Below, one piece after another: positions 10,746-21,358 of a stretch of DNA of 32,614 bases (position 1 is the first letter of the stretch; each line of letters opens with the position of its first letter). The notes below the pieces were generated by a model. The model had not been told where the DNA came from. It ran no database searches and worked only from the letters and a program-made list of their open reading frames with translations. This stretch comes from Helicobacteraceae bacterium CG2_30_36_10 (GTDB lineage Bacteria; Campylobacterota; Campylobacteria; Campylobacterales; Sulfurimonadaceae), in the NCBI GenBank assembly GCA_001873135.1, contig MNYP01000139.1, positions 1-32,614 of the forward strand, written 5' to 3'. Both the position numbers and the translations under genes were made by a program.

Positions 10746-12253
10746 TGTTAGAACCGGTAAATGTTTCTTTAGAGTCTTTAAACTTAATGACTCTAGCACC
10801 AATGCTTATTCCAATCATTGGTGCACTGTTTATTTTAATCATTGATATAGTTAAACCTAATTTAGATAAAACTTTATATGTAATGCTAAGCTTGCTCTTC
10901 TTGCTTCTCGATTTGGGAGCTATAGCAGAGTCAGCAGGTATATTTGCAGTTAACGGCACTGTTATGGGTGTATTTGATGTAATGCTTATAGACGGTTTAG
11001 CAATACTTTCTCAGCTTATTATAGTTGGGGCCTCATTACTGTTTATTCCATTGGCATTAACGCATAGCCGTTTTCACGAGTTTTCTTATCCAGAATTCTT
11101 TGCACTATTTTTATTTATGATTAGCGGATTCCAGTTTATGGTTGCGACAGATAATTTAATTCTTATCTTTGTAGGATTAGAAACAGCATCTTTAGCACTC
11201 TACACTCTTATCGCAATGCACAACCGTGACAAATCTTTTGAAGCGGCCGTAAAGTACTTTACTATGGGTGCATTAGCTGCAGGTTTCTTTAGCTTTGGCT
11301 CAATGGTCTTTTATGCCTTGACAGGTTCTGTTGAAATCAATCAAATAGCTTCTGTCTTAGCTGCAAGCAATTATGCTGATATGGGCTATGTCCTAGTGGG
11401 TACAGTATTTATGTTAGGTTCAATTGGTTTTAAAGTATCTTTAGTTCCCTTTCATACATGGACACCGGATGTTTATGAGGGTGCCAGTGCAGCACTCGCA
11501 GGATATATGTCGATTGTCCCAAAAATTGCTGCCTTTATAGTTGCCATGAGATTTTTTGAATTTTTAATTCACAGCGGTGTAGTTTGGTTAGAAGTTATCT
11601 TATATATTGCCGTTGTTGTGACAATGACTGCTTCAAATATGTGGGCCTTAGTCCAATCTGATGTTAAACGTATGCTTGCGTACAGTTCAATTTCACATGC
11701 CGGATTCGTAATGGCGGCTATACTGATTGGCACTACGCAATCAAACAGTGCGTTTTTCCTATACTGGATACTCTTTAGTTTTACTAACCTTGGTGCATTT
11801 AGTATGCTTTGGATTTCTCGTCAAAAACATCTGCCAAATCATCAAAGAACAGACCATTCTTATGACAAATTTGCAGGTATGATAAAAAAATCACCTGTAG
11901 CTGCGGTAATAATGGGGCTGTTTATGCTAAGTCTTGCAGGAGTTCCTCCTTTTGCACTCTTTTGGGGTAAACTCTATATGATTAGTTCAGCAGTGACCAG
12001 TGGGTATACAGTTCTCGCTCTGATTATGGCACTAAACTCCGCAATTGCAGCTTACTATTACTTGAAATTGATAGTATATATGTTTATGAAAGAGCCTGTA
12101 ACGGGCAATCATGAACATGTTTATGCTATTAATGCTACTTTAGCACTTAAAACAATAATTGGTTTTGCAGCTATAGGAACTGTTTTTGCTTTAGTTGCAC
12201 TAAACCCACTTTTAGAGTTTATTACGACATTTGTATATAACAGTGGATATTAA
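10745..12253 (+). CDS. nuoN: NADH-quinone oxidoreductase subunit N
   Basis: [48 protein letters not shown]. Confidence 0.96.
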   Translation: MLEPVNVSLESLNLMTLAPMLIPIIGALFILIIDIVKPNLDKTLYVMLSLLFLLLDLGAIAESAGIFAVNGTVMGVFDVMLIDGLAILSQLIIVGASLLFIPLALTHSRFHEFSYPEFFALFLFMISGFQFMVATDNLILIFVGLETASLALYTLIAMHNRDKSFEAAVKYFTMGALAAGFFSFGSMVFYALTGSVEINQIASVLAASNYADMGYVLVGTVFMLGSIGFKVSLVPFHTWTPDVYEGASAALAGYMSIVPKIAAFIVAMRFFEFLIHSGVVWLEVILYIAVVVTMTASNMWALVQSDVKRMLAYSSISHAGFVMAAILIGTTQSNSAFFLYWILFSFTNLGAFSMLWISRQKHLPNHQRTDHSYDKFAGMIKKSPVAAVIMGLFMLSLAGVPPFALFWGKLYMISSAVTSGYTVLALIMALNSAIAAYYYLKLIVYMFMKEPVTGNHEHVYAINATLALKTIIGFAAIGTVFALVALNPLLEFITTFVYNSGY

Positions 12254-12292
12254 GACTCTACTGTAACCCCGCATAGTATAAAGGAAGAGAAT

Positions 12293-14650
12293 TTGTTAAA
12301 GTACATCCTCTTCGCTTTGCTTAGCTTTAATCTTTTTGCACTGGAAGTTTCACTTACCGGTGCTCAAGAGAATTTTCATAAATATTCAACGCTGCATTTA
12401 AAAGATTCCAGCTCTTTTTTATGTCAAGAAACCAAAAACGATTATGGGGTAGTTACTCAAATTATCTGTGCCTTTTCAAAACAACCGGTCAATAAATTCA
12501 AAAAAATACAGAATGACTTTTTTGAGATACACCCACAAATAAAAAATGAAACTTTTTTTCTTATAATAACGCCTTACCAGAAAATTAAGCTATATCCAAT
12601 GGTTTTTAATCTTAACAGTGAGAATGAAATATACCAAGCCAATACTACCATGTCAAACCACTGGATGGCAGTTGGATATAAAGATGAATTACCTTATATT
12701 AAAAGTGAAAAAGCCTTAGAAGTCTCTATTAATTTTCCACTATTGTTTGCAAATGATGTACTTCCCTTTGTCGGCAGCATAGATCTTCAAGGAAACCCGG
12801 TTCATATTCAAAAAATAGGAGATGTTACTGATTACCTTCGGCTAAAGAAGAGCTATAATGAAAAAAAATATGAAGAGAGTCTAGAGCTTATCAATCAAGT
12901 TTTCAAAGAGTATCCCAATACCTTATTTAAGAGTGAATTGCTGTTGTATAAAATAAAAGTATATGCTAAGCTTGAAGACTATGATAACGTCATCGATATT
13001 GCCAAAATTTATTTGAGAAATTACTCTTCAGATGAAAATGTGGCGGAAGTTTTGTCTTTAATTGCTAAATCTTATCATATGATTAATATGAGTATTGATG
13101 CGGATTACTTTTTTGACAGACTCTTCAGTGAACATGAAGAGTCTCCCTATACAAAATGGGGATATATATACAAGGGTGAAATGTTAGAAGCTTCCGGAGC
13201 TTCTTCTAGAGCATTGGACTTCTACAAAAAAGCCTTAGAGGAAACCAAAGATATAGATATAGCTGTAAATGCAGCTTACAAGCTAGCTAAATATAAAGTG
13301 TCATATTCAAACCCTAAAGAAGCCTCTGAGTATATTATGAAAATACTAAGCTCAAAGCCAAGCTTCTTTATTGAGGATTACAAATCTTCTATGGATATAA
13401 TATACTCTTTTATTGATGAAAATGATTATGAAACTGCTGCTACTATTGCCAAAGCCTTATTGGATCAGATGCAAAAAGATAATGATGAGTATGAATTTTT
13501 GCTTAAAGATAGAGCTCTCTGGCTTTGTAAAACAGATAAGAAAAAAGAAGCACTGGCAGCTTTAAATGAGTATATTGACAAGTTTCAAGATGGAGAATTT
13601 GAAGGGGAGATAAAGGTTGCGAAGGATGCTTTGTTCTTTGATAATGTAGATGCAAATTTAACAACTAAATTGAATCAATATAATGAGCTAATAGATACAT
13701 ATCCCGGGGACACAATAGGCAATAAAGCAATATACGAAAAAGCCAAATTACTTTTAGAAAATAAGATGTACAGCGAGGTTTTAGAATTAAAAGAGTCTTT
13801 ACTCGTTTTAGATAAAGAAGTTTATCCGGGCATAGATACAATCATACAAGATTCAGCTATCGGAGTTATGAAAAGAGTCTTAAAAAACAAAGAGTGCCAA
13901 GAGGTTATTGATTTATCCTCACAGTACAATATAATCCTCTCAAATGAGTGGGATGACGGACTGTATGAGTGCTTTATGAAAGGTGCAAAGTATACATTAG
14001 CTAAAAATATTGCCGCTGATCATATAAAGTCAAAAGATATACTCCAGAGAAAAAAATGGCTCTATAGATACATTAAAGTTGATTTCTCAACCGGAAACTA
14101 CAGCGAAGTGATAGAAGCAGGTAAAGAGCTGATTTCATTGATTGAAGAGAATAAAGATTCTGAGTATAAAGATATATATAGAATGCTTTTTGACACCTAT
14201 CAAAGGGTGGAAAATAGCACTAAAATGCTTGAAACAATTGTCGCAATAGAGAAGGAGTATGGTACTAACTACAAAGATATTGAGAGATATGTTGCTGTTA
14301 TGGCGGTTGGCAATGAAAGAAAGGATGATAATTTAGTGATAAATTATGCTAAAGCAGTTGTGAAAATACAAAATGCATCCAACTCTTTTGCTCAAAGTCC
14401 GTTTGTTGAGTTTACACTGTATCAGGCTTATTTGAATAAGGAAAATTTTAACGAGGCATTAGAGATTTTAAAATCACTTGACAGTGTTAAGTTGACTCCT
14501 AATCAAAGATCACGACAAAAATACCTTCTTGGAACAACATACAGCAAACTGTGGCGGGATGACGAAGCAGATGAGGCGTACTCTGAGGCAATTGCAGCAG
14601 ACCCTGCATCAGCTTGGGCACAATTAGCAAAAGATGCTAAAAAGATTTAG
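12293..14650 (+). CDS. pflA: TPR-containing flagellar motor-associated protein, PflA-like (TTG start)
   Basis: 785 aa, signal peptide, TPR-like helices, located directly after nuoN as recalled for pflA in Campylobacter; aaggaag ribosome-binding site before TTG. Confidence 0.75.
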   Translation: MLKYILFALLSFNLFALEVSLTGAQENFHKYSTLHLKDSSSFLCQETKNDYGVVTQIICAFSKQPVNKFKKIQNDFFEIHPQIKNETFFLIITPYQKIKLYPMVFNLNSENEIYQANTTMSNHWMAVGYKDELPYIKSEKALEVSINFPLLFANDVLPFVGSIDLQGNPVHIQKIGDVTDYLRLKKSYNEKKYEESLELINQVFKEYPNTLFKSELLLYKIKVYAKLEDYDNVIDIAKIYLRNYSSDENVAEVLSLIAKSYHMINMSIDADYFFDRLFSEHEESPYTKWGYIYKGEMLEASGASSRALDFYKKALEETKDIDIAVNAAYKLAKYKVSYSNPKEASEYIMKILSSKPSFFIEDYKSSMDIIYSFIDENDYETAATIAKALLDQMQKDNDEYEFLLKDRALWLCKTDKKKEALAALNEYIDKFQDGEFEGEIKVAKDALFFDNVDANLTTKLNQYNELIDTYPGDTIGNKAIYEKAKLLLENKMYSEVLELKESLLVLDKEVYPGIDTIIQDSAIGVMKRVLKNKECQEVIDLSSQYNIILSNEWDDGLYECFMKGAKYTLAKNIAADHIKSKDILQRKKWLYRYIKVDFSTGNYSEVIEAGKELISLIEENKDSEYKDIYRMLFDTYQRVENSTKMLETIVAIEKEYGTNYKDIERYVAVMAVGNERKDDNLVINYAKAVVKIQNASNSFAQSPFVEFTLYQAYLNKENFNEALEILKSLDSVKLTPNQRSRQKYLLGTTYSKLWRDDEADEAYSEAIAADPASAWAQLAKDAKKI

Positions 14651-15527
14651 TTAAAATTATACTTTCGAGTTCATCCAATGATGCGCTGGTGATATTTTCA
14701 AATTGCGTACGATTAAAAGTTTGTTGTCTTTTTGCTAACTGCCCTGTATGCGTCGATATATTTTCTATCATCTCTTCTTTTGTACACAAGCCATCTAAAA
14801 ACTCTAAAATTTCTACAATCCCTATCGAATTCATGGCATGTGGAACTCTTGTGTATTTTTGCTCTAAGGCACAAACTTCATCTATTACACCTGCTTCAAT
14901 CATTTTAGAAGTGCGCTGAGCAATTCTTTGTCTTAAAAGAGTTCTCTCAACTTCAATATTGAAAATATCTAAATTTTCTATAATAGGTTTTGGAGGGTTT
15001 TGTCTGAACCACTCAGTAGGAGTCAACCCGGACGCTTCATATATTAAAAGTGCTTTTTCAATTCTGTAGGAATCCTTAGCACTTATATTTTTCATATATT
15101 TTTCATCTAAATTTATTAGAAAATTATAACTATTTTTGTCTTGGAGTTTAATTTGTACATGCCGAGATATCTCCGGTGTTACTGTTGCAAGTGAGGATAA
15201 TCCCTGTATAAGCGACTTCAGGTAAAAAGATGTTCCGCCGACAATTACAAGATTCTTTTTATCTCTTTGGCATGTGGAAATAACTTCTTTGTAAAGGTCT
15301 ATAAAAATGTCAACACTGAAATAATCATCCGGATTTAATACATCGATACCAAAATGTTTAAGGCTCTGAAGTTCATCTTTTGAAGGTTTTGCAGAGACAA
15401 TATCAATCTCCCTATAAATACTCAAAGAGTCTATAGATAAAATATAAGCATTAATTTTTTTTGCGATTTTTACAGCTAAATCACTTTTTCCAGATGCAGT
15501 GGGGCCAATAATAGCAAGCTGTTTCAT
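14637..15527 (-). CDS. miaA: tRNA dimethylallyltransferase
   Basis: AIIGPTASGKSDLAVKIAKKINAYILSIDSLSIYREIDIVSAKPS, VIVGGTSFYLKSLIQGLS. Confidence 0.96.
   Translation of the reverse strand: MKQLAIIGPTASGKSDLAVKIAKKINAYILSIDSLSIYREIDIVSAKPSKDELQSLKHFGIDVLNPDDYFSVDIFIDLYKEVISTCQRDKKNLVIVGGTSFYLKSLIQGLSSLATVTPEISRHVQIKLQDKNSYNFLINLDEKYMKNISAKDSYRIEKALLIYEASGLTPTEWFRQNPPKPIIENLDIFNIEVERTLLRQRIAQRTSKMIEAGVIDEVCALEQKYTRVPHAMNSIGIVEILEFLDGLCTKEEMIENISTHTGQLAKRQQTFNRTQFENITSASLDELESIILTKSF
14835..14845 (+). repeat. GGCATGTGGAA motif copy (in miaA)
   Basis: Exact 11-mer. Confidence 0.85.
15269..15279 (+). repeat. GGCATGTGGAA motif copy (in miaA)
   Basis: Exact 11-mer. Confidence 0.85.
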
Positions 15528-15595
15528 GACAAAATTATATCATTTTAAATGAACTTTGGATAAAATAAGAGTGAATTGTTTCAGAAGGGTAAAAG

Positions 15596-16456
15596 TTGCA
15601 AAAATACATTAATAAACTAAAAGATTTTAACGAACTTGTAATGTTTGAACACTCTGTATTTTCTTTGCCGTTTATCTTTATCGCGATGATTGTAGCAGCC
15701 GATGGCTGGTTTGGTTTTTGGCTCTTGCTTATGGGTGCTTTGGCGGCACTGAGCGCCAGAAATTTTGCAATGGGACTCAACAGATATGCAGATATCGATA
15801 TAGATGCAAAAAACCCAAGAACGGCGCAGCGTCCAAATGTTGATGGAAGACTCGATTCGACGAGTATTGTCATATTTATTATTATTAATGCGGTAGTTTT
15901 TATTGCGGTTGCCTATATGATAAACTCACTGGCATTTTACCTGAGCGTTCCGATTTTAATAGTACTTGGAAGCTACTCTTATTTTAAAAGATTTTCCTCA
16001 ATGGCACATGTTGTGCTTGGAATATCTTTGGGCTTGGCTCCTATAGCCGGAGTTGTTGCAGTTACTGAGAGTATTCCTGCCTGGTCTGTGATTTTAAGTC
16101 TTGGGGTGATTTTTTGGGTTGCAGGGTTTGATTTATTATATTCGTTGCAAGATATTGATTTTGACAAAGAGAATAATTTATACTCTGTTCCCTCACGTTA
16201 TGGAGTTGATGCGACACTTTTTATCTCCTCACTTTTTCATATGCTTTGCGTAATCTTTTGGGCACTCTTTGTCTGGGTTGCAGGACTTGGCATTTTTGCT
16301 TATATTGCTGTAGTTGTCGCTGCTCTTATGCTTAGTTATGAGCATACATTAGTGAGAAAAGATTTCGCTAAGATTGACCGTGCTTTTTTTACCATTAACG
16401 GTTATCTCGGGTTTGCATTTTTTCTTTTAATCATTATAGATAAAGTTGTTGCATGA
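15596..16456 (+). CDS. mqnP: UbiA-family prenyltransferase, menaquinone biosynthesis MqnP-like (TTG start)
   Basis: NRYADIDIDAKNPRTAQRP and DLLYSLQDIDFDKENNLYSVPSRYG Asp-rich motifs. Confidence 0.85.
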   Translation: MQKYINKLKDFNELVMFEHSVFSLPFIFIAMIVAADGWFGFWLLLMGALAALSARNFAMGLNRYADIDIDAKNPRTAQRPNVDGRLDSTSIVIFIIINAVVFIAVAYMINSLAFYLSVPILIVLGSYSYFKRFSSMAHVVLGISLGLAPIAGVVAVTESIPAWSVILSLGVIFWVAGFDLLYSLQDIDFDKENNLYSVPSRYGVDATLFISSLFHMLCVIFWALFVWVAGLGIFAYIAVVVAALMLSYEHTLVRKDFAKIDRAFFTINGYLGFAFFLLIIIDKVVA

Positions 16457-16971
16457 GTGTTCGCTTAGTTCCTGCACCCATTAGCATAGTATTTAGTGAA
16501 GCAAACATTGACACGGAAGGCTACTTAAGAGAGTACCATCAACTGAGTGATTCTGATGATAATCCAATAAACCAATGGCTGAAATTGGCAAAGGCTAGAG
16601 GTGAGTCTTCCGAGACCGATCCTGTACTACTTAATCTTATTGTAGAACTTCATAACAAAATAGATTCATTGGAGAGATTTTTAAAAGGCGATGAGCCAAA
16701 ACGCATCTCCTTAAGTACGCAGGCGAATATCGACTCCATAGGCTTTGAACACTTCAACCTCGGAGAAAAACTTCTTAAAGAGGGAGAGGAATATTATGGC
16801 AGGATAGAGATGCCTGTACATCCTAAAAGAGACATCGGAGTTTTTTTTGAAGCAAAAAGCGACTCTTTAGCCCATATAATTAAAATGCATGATAGAGATG
16901 AAAAAGAGTGGGGTGCATATTTAACAGCAAGAGAGAGGGTTCTAATCCGTGAAGCTAAAGAGAACAGATGA
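16453..16971 (+). CDS. Conserved protein, possibly PilZ-like
   Basis: ORF coupled by ATGA overlap; ISLSTQANIDSIGF...VHPKRDIGVFFEA weakly resembles PilZ. Confidence 0.7.
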   Translation: MSVRLVPAPISIVFSEANIDTEGYLREYHQLSDSDDNPINQWLKLAKARGESSETDPVLLNLIVELHNKIDSLERFLKGDEPKRISLSTQANIDSIGFEHFNLGEKLLKEGEEYYGRIEMPVHPKRDIGVFFEAKSDSLAHIIKMHDRDEKEWGAYLTARERVLIREAKENR

Positions 16972-17486
16972 ACTTTGATTTTATAACAATAGAGTATGTC
17001 GTAGTTGCAATGGCAGGGATGATTTTATATCTTCTTTATTATGTATTTACAAAAGATTCCCAGTATCATAAAAATATTCATTCTGTAGCATCAGTCGTCG
17101 AAGAGTTAAACAGAGACATATATTATTTAAAAAAGAAAGTCGTTGACACGCAGCAAAGCATACAAGAAAATTCACAAAGAATGAACGATGAAGAGATATA
17201 CCAAGAGATTGAGAGAAGTGTGTATGACATGATACAGCCTCTTTCACTTGGGCTCAAAAGAATGCAAGAAGACGTTCAGGCAATAGATGCCCAAATAGAT
17301 GCACGGATATCATCGGTAGAAAGTGGCGTGAAGCAGATTTCTATTCCCTCTTCGATTCACGGCAATGATGATGAGAAAATTCTTTCGTTATACAAGCAGG
17401 GCATTTCTTTAGATACCATTTCACGAGAGTTGCACATCTCCAAACCGGAAGTTGAGTTTGTTCTAAAAATCAACAAAATTAAATAG
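16968..17486 (+). CDS. Membrane-anchored coiled-coil protein with C-terminal HTH-like segment (DUF6115-like)
   Basis: One N-terminal TM segment, coiled coil, DEKILSLYKQGISLDTISRELHISKPEVEFVLKI. Confidence 0.75.
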   Translation: MNFDFITIEYVVVAMAGMILYLLYYVFTKDSQYHKNIHSVASVVEELNRDIYYLKKKVVDTQQSIQENSQRMNDEEIYQEIERSVYDMIQPLSLGLKRMQEDVQAIDAQIDARISSVESGVKQISIPSSIHGNDDEKILSLYKQGISLDTISRELHISKPEVEFVLKINKIK

Positions 17487-17496
17487 GTTCACCATA

Positions 17497-18663
17497 ATGC
17501 CAGATAGAAAACTCTTTACATTGGCATCCATTTTAATTACCATAAGCGTAATTCTTTCTTACTCACTATCTGCCTACGTAACACTTCGTTTTGGAGTTAA
17601 TGAATTCCATTTTGCCATTAGGCAGGCTGGGTTTGCTACATTAAGTATATTTCTAATATGGTGGTTAGCGCAATTAGACCCGGATAAGTGGCTAAAACCA
17701 ATCGGTTTTACACTTTTTATAGGTTCTACGATATTAATGATTGCTATGCCATTTTTGCCGGATTTTTTAGTTTCTGCCGTTGGCGGAGCAAAAAGATGGA
17801 TTAAATTTTTTGGTTTTTCATTGGCTCCTGTAGAGTTTTTTAAAGTTGGCTTTGTCTACTTTTTAGCTTGGAGTTTTTCAAGAAAGTTAGGTCACCACGA
17901 TGGCATGGGATTAAGAAACGAGTTTATCCGTTTTGCTCCCTACGCAGTAGTGTTTGTCGGAGCTATGTTTATTATTGCATTTGTCCAAAATGATTTAGGA
18001 CAGGTGGTTGTGTTAGGGCTTACTCTGCTTTTTATGCTTATATTTGCGGGTAGTAGTTTTAGATTTTTCTTTAGTATTTTATCGGCCACACTTCTCTTTT
18101 TTATTTTTTTTATTCTTACCGCTGAACATAGAATTTTAAGAATTAAATCTTGGTGGGCACTAGCGCAAAATAGTGTTCTTGAACTTTTTCCCGCAGCTAT
18201 TGCTAGGCAGTTAAGAGTTCCAACAGAGGAAGAACCATACCAGATAGGGCACTCGCTCAACGCCATAAGCAATGGCGGGTTTTTCGGTACGGGAGTAGGA
18301 AGCGGGACTTTTAAACTTGGCTTTTTAAGCGAGGTTCATACTGACTTTGTTTTAGCCGGACTGGCTGAAGAGTTTGGCTTTTTGGGCGTTTTGTTTGTTG
18401 TGATTATTTTTATGTGGATGTTACAGAGAATTTTTAAGATTGCAAACCGCTCTGCAAATACGAGCATATATCTTTTTAGTTTAGGAATAGGGCTTCTTTT
18501 GTCCTTTTCATTTTTAGTAAATGCCTATGGAATCAGCGGGATTACTCCGATTAAAGGTATTTCAGTTCCGTTTTTAAGTTATGGCGGCTCAGCCATGCTT
18601 GGCGCAGCTTTTGGAGTTGGTATGGTTTTAATGGCATCAAAAAAAGCGAAGATGAAGAAATAA
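17497..18663 (+). CDS. ftsW: FtsW/RodA/SpoVE family septal peptidoglycan glycosyltransferase
   Basis: Polytopic; GVGSGTFKLGFLSEVHTDFVLAGLAEEFGFLG, GISVPFLSYGGSAML; adjacent to murG. Confidence 0.92.
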   Translation: MPDRKLFTLASILITISVILSYSLSAYVTLRFGVNEFHFAIRQAGFATLSIFLIWWLAQLDPDKWLKPIGFTLFIGSTILMIAMPFLPDFLVSAVGGAKRWIKFFGFSLAPVEFFKVGFVYFLAWSFSRKLGHHDGMGLRNEFIRFAPYAVVFVGAMFIIAFVQNDLGQVVVLGLTLLFMLIFAGSSFRFFFSILSATLLFFIFFILTAEHRILRIKSWWALAQNSVLELFPAAIARQLRVPTEEEPYQIGHSLNAISNGGFFGTGVGSGTFKLGFLSEVHTDFVLAGLAEEFGFLGVLFVVIIFMWMLQRIFKIANRSANTSIYLFSLGIGLLLSFSFLVNAYGISGITPIKGISVPFLSYGGSAMLGAAFGVGMVLMASKKAKMKK

Positions 18664-18715
18664 GTCCTTAGTCATAAATAACCCCAATTTGAGAAGCTTA
18701 AAAAGAGGACTTACA

Positions 18716-19735
18716 ATGAAACTATGTATAACAGGTGGAGGAACAGGCGGTCATTTGATGATTGCAGAGTCTTTAGTTGAAGCTGCTGTTGCAGAGGGAC
18801 ATGAAGCTATTTTTATAGGTTCAACACATGGACAGGACAAAAAGTATTTTGAGAAGCACAGCGCATTTTCTCATGTTTATTTTTTAGAGACTAGCGGCGT
18901 AGTAAACCAGAAAGGTTTTGCAAAGCTCAAAGCACTTTTTAAAGTTTTTAAAGCTTTTCTCAAGTCAAGAAAAATTTTAAAACAGCACAACATTGCAGCC
19001 ACATACAGTGTTGGAGGATTTTCAGCAGCCCCTGCATCTTTTGCCTCTTTGAGTAAAAGAATTCCTCTTTTTATACATGAACAAAATGCAGTTGAGGGTA
19101 AATTAAATTCTCTTTTAAAGCCATTAGCAAAGCGATTTATATCAGCCTACGATGAAAACAGTTTGGTTAAAGGTTACCCGGTAAAAGATATTTTTTATAA
19201 AACTGCAAGATTGAGAGAAGAACTCAATACTATTATTTTCTTAGGCGGTTCTCATGGAGCAAAAGCTATTAATGACTTAGCTTTGAGCATCGCAAGCCAG
19301 CTTCAAAAAAGAGGTATAAAAATAATACATCAAGCCGGTGAAAATGACTATGAAAGAGTCAAAGCGGAGTATGAAAAGTCGGATGTTACAGTTGAACTTC
19401 ATGCCTTTACAAAAGAGTTACCTGATTTAATTGCACATGCCGACTTGGCGGTAAGCCGTGCGGGGGCAAGTACGCTTTGGGAGCTTACAACAAACGGCTG
19501 TCCTGCTTTTTATATCCCATATCCACATGCCGCAGGTGACCATCAGTTTTTTAATGCCAAGTTTATCGTAGAACACGATTTAGGCTGGTGTGAGAGAGAG
19601 GCAGATGATTTAAAAGAGAAGTTATTTACTATTTTAGAGAGTGATTTAAAAGAGAAGAGCCAAAGACTTTTAGAGTATTCGCAAAAAGATGTTGCAAAAA
19701 AGATGATAAAAGATTTAATGGAGAGTGTTAAATGA
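18716..19735 (+). CDS. murG: UDP-N-acetylglucosamine--N-acetylmuramyl transferase
   Basis: MKLCITGGGTGGHLMIAESL, VGGFSAAPA, HEQNAVEGKLN, SRAGASTLWEL, PYPHAAGDHQFFNA; start set at the ATG with the GAGGA ribosome-binding site, not the ORF-track ATG at 18689. Confidence 0.95.
   Translation: MKLCITGGGTGGHLMIAESLVEAAVAEGHEAIFIGSTHGQDKKYFEKHSAFSHVYFLETSGVVNQKGFAKLKALFKVFKAFLKSRKILKQHNIAATYSVGGFSAAPASFASLSKRIPLFIHEQNAVEGKLNSLLKPLAKRFISAYDENSLVKGYPVKDIFYKTARLREELNTIIFLGGSHGAKAINDLALSIASQLQKRGIKIIHQAGENDYERVKAEYEKSDVTVELHAFTKELPDLIAHADLAVSRAGASTLWELTTNGCPAFYIPYPHAAGDHQFFNAKFIVEHDLGWCEREADDLKEKLFTILESDLKEKSQRLLEYSQKDVAKKMIKDLMESVK
19521..19531 (-). repeat. GGCATGTGGAT motif copy (in murG)
   Basis: 10/11 match, core 9-mer exact, reverse strand. 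Confidence 0.8.
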
Positions 19736-20340
19736 TAAGAGAGTTAGCAAAAGAGTTGGTCGATTTGATTTTTGACTGGGGTTATGTAGGAATCTTTTTG
19801 CTTATGGCAGTTGAGAGTTCGTTTATCCCCTTTCCAAGTGAAATAGTGCTCATTCCTGCCGGTTATTTGGCTTCAAAAGGCGACATGAATCTTGGAATGA
19901 TTATGGTGAGTGCTTTAGGCGGTTCTTTAGTTGGAGCCTTTATTAATTATTATTTAGCACTTATTCTAGGCAGAAGACTACTGCAAAAATACGGCAAATA
20001 TTTTTTTATCAATGAAAATGCCTTAGCTAAAATGGATAATTACTTTGAAAAACACGGAGCAATTTCTACTTTTATGGGCAGACTTATTCCAGGAATTCGC
20101 CAGCTTATCTCTATTCCCGCAGGAATGGCGCGTATGAACTTAGCTGTATTTTCAACCTACACCGCATTGGGTGCCGGCATATGGGCGTTAGTTTTGACAA
20201 TGTTAGGCTACTTTATAGGTGAAAATCAAGCATTAATAGACACATGTCTAAAACAAATCACAATTACGGTGTTAGTTTTACTAGTTTTATTAGGTTCATG
20301 GTATTATTATTATCAAAAAACAAAAATTATTAAGGATTAG
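19732..20340 (+). CDS. DedA-family membrane protein
   Basis: ESSFIPFPSEIVLIPAGYLA, GRLIPGIRQLISIPAGMARM. Confidence 0.92.
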   Translation: MIRELAKELVDLIFDWGYVGIFLLMAVESSFIPFPSEIVLIPAGYLASKGDMNLGMIMVSALGGSLVGAFINYYLALILGRRLLQKYGKYFFINENALAKMDNYFEKHGAISTFMGRLIPGIRQLISIPAGMARMNLAVFSTYTALGAGIWALVLTMLGYFIGENQALIDTCLKQITITVLVLLVLLGSWYYYYQKTKIIKD

Positions 20341-20343
20341 AAT

Positions 20344-20808
20344 ATGAGTAATATGGAATATATGTTTCAACAAGGTTTTTTTGGCACCAGAGCACCATTT
20401 TTTATGGATTTAGTTACGTTAATAGTTGCCTTATTGCCACTACTTGTTGCAGTTGCTATATATTTTGCAAGAAAGAAAAGTTATAAACTTCATGCTTTTT
20501 CACAGGTTTTTATATATATATTCTCTGTTATCGTAGTAAGTTATTTTGAGTTTGGTGTAAGGTTTGGAGGTGGATTTAACCTTTTTATGCAAGGCAGTAG
20601 TATTTCACATAACTATGCTTTTGCAGTCTTGATGTTTCACATAGCTATAGCTATTATAACCCTTATTATATGGACTGTTACCATAATAATGGTAAAAAAA
20701 CAGCTAGCTACAAATACGCATAAAAAAGTAGGAATGATGACTTTCGCAGGTGTTGTAATGACCTCTCTTACAGGTATTTGGGTTTATGCTCTTTTATTTG
20801 TTTATTGA
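20344..20808 (+). CDS. DUF420-like four-TM membrane protein
   Basis: Hydrophobic 154 aa, conserved H in HKKVGMMTF, MFHIAIAI. Confidence 0.65.
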   Translation: MSNMEYMFQQGFFGTRAPFFMDLVTLIVALLPLLVAVAIYFARKKSYKLHAFSQVFIYIFSVIVVSYFEFGVRFGGGFNLFMQGSSISHNYAFAVLMFHIAIAIITLIIWTVTIIMVKKQLATNTHKKVGMMTFAGVVMTSLTGIWVYALLFVY

Positions 20809-20826
20809 TATCTAAAGGAAAAAAAT

Positions 20827-21297
20827 ATGTTAAAAATAGACGATAAAGCACCGCCATTTTGTTTGCCAAACCAAGACGACGTAGAGATATGTTTAAGAGA
20901 TATTGCAGGGAAATGGATAGTTCTGTATTTTTATCCAAAAGATAGTACTTCCGGCTGTACAACGGAGGCTTGTGAGTTTACCGAGGCAGCGCCTGATTTT
21001 TCAGAGCTTGATGCAATTATTATCGGCGTGAGTGCCGATAGTACAAAAAAACATCGCAGTTTTATAGAAAAAAATGAGCTAGGCATTACACTTTTAAGTG
21101 ACGTAGATACTTCTATGATGCAAGAGTATGGCGTTTGGCAGATGAAGAAAAATTACGGCAAAGAGTACATGGGCATAGTCCGAACTACTTTTATTATAAA
21201 TCCTGAGGGAATCGTAAAAGCTGTTTTTGAAAATGTAAGAGTCAAAGAGCATGTTGCAAAAGTCAAAGCTGAACTAGAGAGATTAAAAGCTATATAG
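20827..21297 (+). CDS. bcp: Thioredoxin-dependent peroxiredoxin (BCP family)
   Basis: FYPKDSTSGCTTEACEFTEAAPDF; RTTFIINPEGIV. Confidence 0.95.
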   Translation: MLKIDDKAPPFCLPNQDDVEICLRDIAGKWIVLYFYPKDSTSGCTTEACEFTEAAPDFSELDAIIIGVSADSTKKHRSFIEKNELGITLLSDVDTSMMQEYGVWQMKKNYGKEYMGIVRTTFIINPEGIVKAVFENVRVKEHVAKVKAELERLKAI

Positions 21298-21307
21298 TTT
21301 CATTCAC

Positions 21308-21318
21308 GGCATGTGGAA
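21308..21318 (+). repeat. GGCATGTGGAA motif copy (intergenic, beside terminator)
   Basis: Exact 11-mer outside any CDS. Confidence 0.9.
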
Positions 21319-21326
21319 TTATAGTC

Positions 21327-21358
21327 TAAAATAAAGTGAAGTCGTTCACTTTATTTTA
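21327..21358. terminator. Bidirectional rho-independent terminator between convergent bcp and porin
   Basis: Perfect 14-bp inverted repeat TAAAATAAAGTGAA-gtcg-TTCACTTTATTTTA. Confidence 0.9.

Noticed and set aside
15535-15873. 112-aa minus-strand ORF overlapping the UbiA-like gene
   Set aside because: Antisense to a conserved gene; the miaA-side intergenic region does not support a separate gene.
17940-18272. 110-aa minus-strand ORF opposite ftsW
   Set aside because: Antisense to a conserved gene, no domain evidence.
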